A stretch of DNA of 64,000 bases, taken from NCBI GenBank assembly GCA_916610825.1, contig OU744450.1, positions 21,875,838-21,939,837 of the forward strand. Reading direction: 5' to 3'. This document shows positions 56,567 to 64,000 of the stretch, piece by piece. Position 1 is the stretch's first letter. Every line of letters starts with the position of its first letter. The position numbers and the translations under genes are program-made. This stretch comes from Haliclystus octoradiatus (lineage: Eukaryota > Cnidaria > Staurozoa > Stauromedusae > Haliclystidae). A model generated the notes under the pieces. It had not been told where the DNA came from. It saw nothing but the letters and a program-made list of their open reading frames with translations, and ran no database searches.

Positions 56567-56652
56567 AATAACCAGAATAATTTATATCTCCGCACTATAT
56601 AAATAAAACATAAAACTCCACATATCTTTCAATAATTACCTCTTTCAAAAGA
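56567..56652 (+). repeat. Repeat G, copy 1
   Basis: About 85 bp, AATAACCAGAATAATTTATA ... AATTACCTCTTTCAAAAGA, matching 58378-58460 in the same orientation. Confidence 0.7.
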
Positions 56653-56931
56653 GTTTCCGCCATCAACAAGTTTCCACTGTAAACTGAAAAAACCAAATGA
56701 TTATTCAATCTTTAATCAAGCAATTGCTAGTCGCCCATCGCATCTCATCTTTTGGCAGTTTGGTATGCTAGCTTGTGAGACTATGGTCGATTTGATCCAG
56801 TGCGACAGTCAGCTCTGAGATTGTCAGATGGACAACATATAATATATTTATCAAACATAATAATATTAAGGTAGCATCTGTATTCTCTTCAAAAATAATT
56901 GAACTATTCTTTGGTTTTACACCATAAAGTT

Positions 56932-58073
56932 CGGTGTCGTCAACATGCGTGCTTACGTGCTTGCGTGCCTCATTGTTTATTTTTCAGAAATTTTACGTAA
57001 TTCAGCCTCCTTTGAAATCTGTTTCTCGCGGCCGTAGTCACGCCACTCGGTCGTGATTTCTGTTGTCTTCTCCGTGTTTCTCCTCGTCAAGATATATGCT
57101 CCTTGTATTATCGCACGTTTATAATCAATGTGATATGTAATGTCAAATAACATATCTAATGAAATTAGGTTCATCTTGTAGTACATAAAATAGTCAAGTA
57201 AAACTTGAAATAGGGGATTTATAATGTTTAATTTTCATTAATGAAATAAACTGTCTGAGGATCGCTATACGTCTGAAACTACATTAATAGTTACAGGAAA
57301 ATATGTGTAAATGCAATACATGAATAATTGTTTGTGTCGCACAGTGTGCTTCTTGCCTATCATCAACACTTTACATGCCACACCCTCTTCTGATACCATT
57401 GCAATTTCGTTGTCTCATGTTTACCGATAAATATACTTCCAATAACAACAATTCGAATAGTACAGTACTGTAATTTTACTTACAAATTGAAATTGCTTAG
57501 TTGTTGAGTCTTTAATGTGCTTAGTACGGATCCCCATGAGCAATGTTTAGCTGTTTATTGTATTATATTAAATTACATTTGTAATATTTCATAAATAATA
57601 ATAAAGTAAAGAATAACAGTAAAGAATGTGAATGTGTATTCTTCGCCATATATAATTATTATAAATCATATTATAATGGCAATTGACACTACTCAAAGAA
57701 TACATATTTCTCATTTACTAACGTAGTTTTCACCATTGTTTCACAAGTATCACGAGCATCACTCAGACAGCTTATTTGATCAGTATAAGGTATGCATTAC
57801 AAATCCCTTATTTCAATGATTTCCTAACTATTTACGTATTACAAGATGAACATAATTTCATTAGATATGTTATTTGATATTACAGATTACATTGATTTTA
57901 CACGTGCGAAACAATAATACAAGAGAAACTCAGAGAAGACAACAGAATTCACGACCGAGTGGCCTGACAACGGCCGCGAGAAACAGATTTCAAAGGAGGC
58001 TGAATTACGTAAAATTTCTAAAAAAAAAACAATGAGGCACGCAAGCACGCAGGCACGCATGTTGACGACACCG
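56932..58073. mobile_element. Long-TIR element with 9-bp duplication (Mutator-like)
   Basis: Arms of about 240-250 bp (56932-57185 and 57838-58073) start CGGTGTCGTCAACATGCGTG and contain GCCTCATTGTTTATTTTT-CAG, TTACGTAATTCAGCCTCCTT and TCTCGCGGCCG. CATAAAGTT flanks both sides exactly (56923-56931 and 58074-58082). The spacer of about 650 bp has no recognisable transposase. Long TIRs plus a 9-bp duplication point to a non-autonomous MULE. It ends about 100 bp before the first coding exon of the copper transporter. Confidence 0.85.
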
Positions 58074-58174
58074 CATAAAGTTTGATCTTGCAGTTATTGA
58101 TTCTTGTTGTTCAAAAGTTATTAAACATGCAGTAGATAATTATAAATAACTTTTGTTTTCGTTTGATTATTTAG

Positions 58175-58259
58175 ATGATGAAAACAATGCAAATGTCCTT
58201 TTCGGACCATTTACCAGTCACACTGCTATTCAAAGAATGGAAAATCAAAAATTATGATG
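58175..58259 (+). CDS. Copper transporter exon 1 (first visible coding exon)
   Basis: Met-rich start then FSDHLPVTLLFKEWKIKNYD. The ATG at 58175 is the first base after TTATTTAG, so it may be an internal exon. Donor ATG|GTAGGT. Confidence 0.8.
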
Positions 58260-61200
58260 GTAGGTCACCTCATCACTAATTGATTTCAAAATGTTGAGAA
58301 TATGTATGATTTACTATGTCAACATTTCATCTATACATCTGTCAGCTATCTGATTTTCTCCATTGACTATCACTTGAATAACCAGAATAATTCATATCTC
58401 CACACTATATAAAACATACATCTCCACATATCTTCTAATAATTAGCTCTTTCAAAAGATTGCAGTGGCTGCAATCCAGCAATAAATAAATAAAAAACATC
58501 CTACTTGCCACATAGAGCACTTTGTATTTTGAAACTACTGAAAACCTACTCAAATGGGATTGGGTACTGAAAAGGTACTGAAAATCACCAGAATTTTGCC
58601 TTTCCACTAAAAACATACTGAAAAGCATCACATTAAACTGAAAAGCTAACTGAAATATGGCAAGTTGGGAAGCTAGATCCAAATTTGGGGCACATAATTT
58701 CAGTAGGTTTTCAGTATGTTTTCAGACATCATAAATTCATAGTGGAGTTAATAGGCTAACTTAATTTCTAAGCAGATTTCAAGGCAATAAGCAATCACAC
58801 AATAATAGCCTCATTCAGGGGCGGATCAGTTTTAATATAGGGTGAGTCTCGAAACTGAAATCGGACAATAAAGAGGCAAAGCCCCGTCCATCTAGGGGGT
58901 GTGGGGGCATGCCCCCCCGGAAATTTTTTTGTAATTTCAAGCTCTTAGGAGCTCTCTAAAAGCAGTTTGGTCTCAACTTTACTATATTGAAGCATTACTA
59001 AAACACTGGTCATTCAAGACAAAACACATGTCAATTTTTTGATTGATGATTTTCGATTTCGTATATTTTTCAAACATTTTTTTACAAGGTCAAGATTAAG
59101 ATTATACAAGGCCAAGATTTAATACAGTCTTCAGAGTATATTGATAATGTAGCTAAGCTATTACAGTCTAAATTTTTTACATGTATAATTGGTATACCTG
59201 AAGTTACGAAACCTGTTTCCAGAAAGGCCAGCACAAATTCAGAAGGTTCCAATATTGAAAATTGTTTTCCTATTGAAAATTATGATTTTTGGAGTTCATC
59301 CTTCTATGCAGTAAAATGCATGTCCTTCAAAGTAAATTGAGGAATTTTTTTAACATTTCTCCAAATGTTGTGGCGTTTTAAATTCAATCCTCTGAAGGGT
59401 TTCAATCTGACTACGTTGTTCCTGAAAGTAAGCTTTGTGACACCATGGACGGTACATTCTCTAATAAATATTAACCAGAGATCCACAATAAAATATGCTT
59501 GCTGCAGTCGAACCATCACCTCTCTAGAGCAACCACCTGTAAATAGAGGTCATACAGCAATCTTCAAAAGGCGGTATGTTCTATAAACCAATCTTGTCTG
59601 TGTATAGGCAGTTTTTGAAGTTCACCTATTTATAGCAACTGTTTTGCTATATCTCGTCGATGGATATTATTGAATTCCAAATATTTACTCTACGTTTAAA
59701 TTTACGTTATTTCCATTTGTATGTGTGTATGTATGTGAGGCGGGGATTCACGATGCCGTTTAAGATGCAATATACTTGAAACACATATCAATATATTCGT
59801 CATTAACTAGAGCGGTACTTGACCGGCTTTATTTTTTAATTAAATACATCTAAGTTTAGAAATACCAATGAAAACTGTTACCTTTTTTCAACAACAATCA
59901 TGTCTCAGACTGAAGCGCTAATTACATAGTTCGCACTTGAATGAGTTTTTACTGTCTCGCAAATACAAAACAACATGATCCTTTGTTTTGTGACTTAACA
60001 GATAATTTGTGTATTTTTATCGTAGTAATTCTCAGAATGAAATTCAAATTCAAACGTAAACAAACAAAAACACATAAGAATAATAAGTGAAAATAACAAG
60101 AATAATAAGATTTGTTATCATCTGATCTTTAATTGAAAATTATACAATCAGGAATTATTTTTGGAAAATAGTTTGGAATAGAACGTTATCAAATTTATAA
60201 ACAAACCCGCATTATGGAAGTTAATACAAAGATATACAGAAGAAATAAAATAATTGTAAATACCAGCTTCTACTTCATCTTCATCAGTAACATCTGTTCT
60301 TCAGTAACAACAAATAAATTAAAATATAAAAAAAAGTATGTGACTATAATTAACGAAATATGATGTCAAGAAATAATAAATAGTTTCCCATTCTATACTT
60401 TTTCAGAAATCAATTGAATAATAAAACTGTGAATAATCGTTGACATTTTTCTATGCTGTACCGGTGTTAGGTGAAACAGAATTTATTTTAGACAAACTCC
60501 CAACCAATTTTTACCTTGCAACTTTATGACACTCGGGTTAGTAATGTTTCTTGGATTTTTTGGGGGATAAGGCTACTACTTCCACATGCTTTAGGATAAA
60601 AGATTCCTGTGCGTTCCACTTTTCACATCTAAACTTTCTGCTTCTTTCGACAGCAAACAATAGAATAGAATATTTGTTCAATTAAATTACCGCTTCGATC
60701 AGCTGTTCTAAATAAATTTCTTCGTGCATTTATTTTTAACCAGTTAAGCCAGATGATTCGTAACTCAACATAAGCATGCATTTGCATGCAACTCGAAATC
60801 TAGTACTAAGAAATAATTGTATTTGAGTTTCCAAAATTGAAATTAAATATTAATTATTTCCTTACTTATTCTTTGCAGATTTAGGATTGGCAATATTTGC
60901 TGTGTTTGTACTGACAGGACTCTTTGAAGCAGTGCGGGCTGCACGCGAGCATTTGAATGTTATTTCATCAAAACAATCATGTCCAAATATAGGCAGTGAT
61001 TCACAATCAACTGTTTCAGGCCAATCAGAAAGTGATAACCTTGTTTGGCATAAACCAGATAAAAGGTAAATGGCCACAAATCTTAACGTGTTGCATACCG
61101 AAGCATTTACAACATTAGTGCCTGTGTGATTAGCCTGCATCACAGTCCAAAACATTTTGACGATGGTCTGTGACCTAACATCATCAAAATGTTTTGGTAT

Positions 61201-62615
61201 GTGACGCAGGCTACCGTGTGATATGCTCTGATTCTATTTCTGTGTCTGTGTTTCTCACTCATAATAGAAATTACCATTCAAATACTGCACCAAGATGTCA
61301 CATTCTGATTAAACTAGGACATTAGCAGAGCTGTATTATTCTATTATGCTAGTAATTGGTTAAATATAATGACTAGACCAGGTAGACCTAGTACATGTTG
61401 ATGACATTCAACATGAATACATGACAAGTTAATATATGAGAGGTGAAATTTCATTTTTACATTTTCATATCATTGAAGTTACTCAAAGATTTATCTTAAA
61501 ATTCTCAAAACAATCAAATTTTGCAAAAAGTTTATAAAACTTTTTGCCTGCATTGTATCAAAGATTGATTTGTTCTGTCAAATGTATCCATACTTTTCTG
61601 ATTTCTCTGTAGATAGTAAATATAATCATGTTTCACATGTAAAACCACTTTTATGAACTTTATGTACAATTAATGAACTTTGAGTTCATGGTTCAAGTTC
61701 ATTCAGTGATTGAGACAATTTGCAAAACATTCATGACTCAGGGCTTATGGTCACATCTAAGAACTTCATTATGTTTCTATATGAATAGTTTATAAATAAT
61801 TAGCAGTAATAATTAGCAGTTCACAAAACTTGAAGGTTCACTCCATGAACATTTCATGGAAGTATCAAGTTATCAACACATAGCAATAATAGTACTGTAT
61901 TATATGAATATATCATAGTTTAGTATAAACAGGTTCTTTTTATTGTTTTGTTCTACTCATAAAAAGTTCATGAACAAGTTATATAATTGAAAGTGATAAG
62001 CATACAATTGTAATTGCTGAACATGAAATAGTACACTTTCTCGTGAGCAGTGTATGCTAGCCAATTGCAGGGTTTTTCATTTCCCAATCAAATTTCAAAA
62101 CGTTCTTAAAGTATAATTGTCCTCATGAACATTGTGCAATTCATGAAATGTTGGATCTTGATCCTGTTGCTTTGTCCCCTAATATATACAGTAAAACCTG
62201 TGTATAAAGGTCACGCTATAGAGCAGCCACCTGTCTATAACAGTCATTTCATAATGTTACAAATGTTGATATCTATCTAATTTAACCTCTGTAAAAAGGT
62301 CACCTGCCTTTAGTGACCAATATTCTCTAATCTCACAACTGGTGGCTATACACATATTTCACTGAAGTATTTTATTGTAGTACTATTTTTTTATTTTTAC
62401 TTTTCAATTTTAGCCAACAAATTAAGTTTCATATTGTTCAAAGTGTATTTCAAATGCTTCAATTATCACTTGGTTATGTTATGATGTTAGCCGCAATGAC
62501 ATATAACACTTGGATTTTTGTAACCATTATTATAAGCTCTGGAATAAGTTTTTGCTTATTTAATTTTGTTCTGATGAGAGCAAGAAAATTTGATCTAGAA
62601 GCTGTATCTGTTTAG
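58175..62615 (+). CDS. CTR-family copper transporter (SLC31-like), three exons
   Basis: Exons 58175-58259, 60879-61065 and 62414-62615, all GT-AG with consistent phases, 158 codons including stop. The N-terminus is Met-rich (MMKTMQMSF), as in copper-binding ectodomains, followed by LLFKEWKIKNYD at the lip of TM1. TM1 is LGLAIFAVFVLTGLFEAVRAAR. A cytosolic loop of about 45 residues is Ser/Gln-rich. TM2 has LGYVMMLAAMTYNTWIF with the M-x3-M copper-coordinating motif. TM3 is ITIIISSGISFCLFNFVLM-like. Homotrimeric Cu(I) channel in plasma or endo-lysosomal membrane by family knowledge. Length and the short ectodomain favour an SLC31A2-like member. ATG directly follows an AG, so an upstream exon adding N-terminal residues is possible. 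Confidence 0.9.
58378..58460 (+). repeat. Repeat G, copy 2
   Basis: Second copy of the CCAGAATAATTCATATCTCC ... AGCTCTTTCAAAAGA block, in intron 1 of the copper transporter. Confidence 0.7.
58530..58745. repeat. Repeat F (ACTGAAAAC-rich), copy 2
   Basis: CTACTGAAAACCTACTC and AAAACATACTGAAAAGC on the left are mirrored by TTTCAGTAGGTTTTCAGTAT on the right. Related to 49010-49190. Confidence 0.55.
58810..58930. repeat. GGGGGCATGCCCCCC-containing repeat fragment
   Basis: CAGGGGCGGATCAG ... TCTAGGGGGTGTGGGGGCAT-GCCCCCCCGGAAA, a GC-rich island in AT-rich sequence. It looks like a terminal fragment of a hAT-like element, but the other end was not found. Confidence 0.45.
59504..59650 (-). repeat. 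Family A relic
   Basis: CAGTCGAACCATCACCTCTC, then CAACCACCTGTAAATAGAGG, are recognisable. The rest is diverged. In copper transporter intron 1. Confidence 0.45.
59700..60878. other. Copper transporter intron 1, distal part
   Basis: AT-rich with no bounded repeat or coding segment seen. Confidence 0.45.
60879..61065 (+). CDS. Copper transporter exon 2: TM1 and loop
   Basis: CTTTGCAG acceptor. Encodes LGLAIFAVFVLTGLFEAVRA and a polar loop to HKPDK. Donor AAG|GTAAAT, phase 2. Confidence 0.9.
61131..61213. mobile_element. 83-bp palindromic mini-element with TAGCCTGC ends
   Basis: TAGCCTGCATCACAG ... GTGACGCAGGCTA, with CAAAACATTTTGA near both arms. Flanks CTGTGTGAT (61122-61130) and CCGTGTGAT (61214-61222) match at 8 of 9. 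The terminal octamer equals that of the 3.3-kb element at 15159-18469. Confidence 0.75.
61640..62150. repeat. Family C-related GTTCATGAAC scatter
   Basis: Many TTCATGAAC / GTTCATGAA half and full palindromes (about 61655, 61685, 61850, 61970, 62120) without preserved CCCCTGC ends. Similar scatter occurs near 3680, 5220-5340, 7460-7600, 9110-9225, 32750-32900 and 49840-49885. Confidence 0.5.
62189..62364 (-). mobile_element. Family A MITE, diverged copy
   Basis: CAGTAAAACCTGTGTATAAA start, CACCTGTCTATAACAGTCAT inside, ATATTTCACTG end, about 176 bp, 49 bp before copper transporter exon 3. Confidence 0.65.
62414..62615 (+). CDS. Copper transporter exon 3: TM2, TM3 and C-terminus
   Basis: TTTTAG acceptor. 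Encodes SQQIKFHIVQSVFQMLQLSL, GYVMMLAAMTYNTWIF, TM3 and a short tail ending EAVSV. The family GxxxG in TM3 is replaced by small residues (S-S-G-I-S). Confidence 0.93.
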
Positions 62616-63239
62616 AAATAGCTCAAATGTAAATAGCAAAAAATAGAATTTAACAGGAAGAATCATAAGTTTTTGATTTAATTTTGAAATTTTGGTAACA
62701 TAATTTTTCATTTATAAAGTATAGTAAGTAATGTAATAATGATTCGAATTGTTAATAATGTTTTTCATTAAGAAAAAAATTATTTATCATGGAGAATCGT
62801 AACCTATTGAGAAATTTGCATCTTTAATTAAAATACTTTCTCATATGATTTTAATTGTTAATAAGGTTTTTAAACAACGGAAAATGTATTTTGATTATCA
62901 TGTAATGGTATTTGTAGACATTTTAAACTTTTAGTTATACTTAACATAACTTTTTAGATGTATAACATTATAAATTATTTTGCACAATTTAAAATTAACA
63001 CTCTAAGTGATTATTACTTTTTACACAAATATGAAATTAATTATAAAAAAAAACAATGAAAAAGGCTGAACTATCCTTTGCGTTGTACATGCTTTCGAAG
63101 AGTTATTAAAATCGTAGTTCCTAGCAAATCGTAGTTCCCAGCATAATCCTAAACATCATCATCATCACGGCGTAACATTAACTAATCGATTATGGTTCCC
63201 CTTTAACATTAATTAATCGATTATGGTTTATTATAATCC
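62616..63239. other. Copper transporter 3' flank
   Basis: AT-rich 3' UTR and flank with several ATTAAA/AATAAA-like stretches. No other feature seen. Confidence 0.4.
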
Positions 63240-63540
63240 CCTCTAACGTCAACTCAGCCTTGACTTTATCTGAAACATCAAATGAGTACCATCTGAGGAT
63301 GGCGGATGGAATGGTCCAGAGGGAATTGCATTGTGACTAGCTGTGGTGCATCGCTGCGCATTGACAATCAAGACCTATCTGCCATGAAATCTGTTGAAAT
63401 TGATCTGCACTCTGCAGTGTCGCGGCTGAGATCAACAAAGAGCGTTTAAAATCATTGCTCTCAGCGAAAAAAGCCACTCATCTAGAAATAGAGGAGTGGT
63501 ACGGGTGCCTTCGATAGGGCGACACCTTCTACATTACTTT
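63240..63540 (+). mobile_element. SINE copy 4
   Basis: Starts within the linker (GTCAACTCAGCCTTGACTTT) and continues with ACATCAAATGAGTACCATCT through GGGCGACACCTTCTACATTAC, closely matching 6100-6365. A CACTCTGCAG expansion (about 63408) distinguishes it. Confidence 0.75.
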
Positions 63541-64000
63541 TTACAACATTAACTATCTCTTCTATGTTTTCTAATATCGGGAGGTTCCAATAGATAATCG
63601 TCTGACTTTGATCGGATTGATACAAGTTATCTATTATCAGATTTCGAAAGAATATTTACGAATTCGGGATGATCAGACTGATCCTGGTCTATACGACTTA
63701 CGATAAATCGGTCGACGACGGTCGTTAAAAAGAGGGTTATATAGAAATAATAAAGATTGAACAGCAATTACATAATTTGATTATGGGGGGTAGATTATCA
63801 ATTGGCAGTATGGGGTTAATAACTCTAATTGTATCAAAATACACTCACTGAAGCCATAATACTTTGAAGCACCCCTTTGTCTCAAGTGGGTTAAATATAA
63901 TAATTATATGTTGTTCTGACATGATATTTTTAGATGATTGTGATATATTAATTACATGATGTCGATGTTTTCTGTGATAAGCCGACAGCCCTTCGTGGGG

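Overview
The window is AT-rich animal nuclear DNA. Genes are split by GT-AG introns of about 0.1 to 6.7 kb, there is no operon structure, and repeats are very dense: LINE, LTR retrotransposon, P-like, hAT-like, pogo/mariner-like and foldback elements, tRNA-derived SINEs and long microsatellites. The gene content and repeat mix fit a marine invertebrate. The phylum cannot be fixed from the sequence alone.

Three host genes can be assembled exon by exon, with reading phase kept across every junction. (1) 4266-14312, minus strand: a seven-exon gene for a 389-residue DUF72 (YecE-like TIM-barrel) protein. Its lysine-rich C-terminal tail ends in a consensus PCNA-interacting (PIP) box. (2) 18697-53334, plus strand: a complete seventeen-exon gene for mitochondrial RNA polymerase (POLRMT, 1142 residues), from the mitochondrial presequence to the conserved terminal YFFS. 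(3) 58175-62615, plus strand: a three-exon gene for a CTR/SLC31-family copper transporter of about 157 residues. Genes 1 and 2 are divergent, and their shared upstream region is filled by a 3.3-kb element flanked by a perfect 9-bp duplication.

Region by region: 1-4.2 kb holds an old MITE-like repeat and a LINE scrap. 4.3-14.3 kb is the DUF72 gene, whose first intron carries a 20-bp minisatellite and a 5'-truncated LINE. 14.3-18.7 kb is the divergent intergenic region. 18.7-53.3 kb is POLRMT. Its intron 2 holds a complete LTR retrotransposon inside an (AAT)n tract, intron 3 an 800-bp (GAGT)n tract and a hAT-like element, intron 7 a decayed THAP/P-element transposase gene, and intron 16 a three-family nest of MITEs. 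53.3-58.2 kb is intergenic, with a 1.1-kb long-TIR element that also has a 9-bp duplication. 58.2-62.6 kb is the copper transporter. 62.6-64 kb is 3' flank with a SINE.

Three short repeat families recur throughout. Family A (about 177 bp, CAGT...ACTG ends, TA duplications) and family B (about 190 bp, CAGTGTAAC... ends, TA duplications) look like pogo/mariner-type MITEs. Family C has CCCCTGC...GCAGGGG ends, a body of repeated GTTCATGAAC palindromes and an apparent 2-bp duplication of variable sequence. I do not recognise family C. Several nested insertions preserve the empty target, so duplication lengths can be read directly.

The host genes share no obvious pathway beyond position. The strongest biological leads are the PIP-box tail on a DUF72 protein, the LINE insertion whose long target duplication preserved a coding exon and splice donor, and the little-described repeat families.
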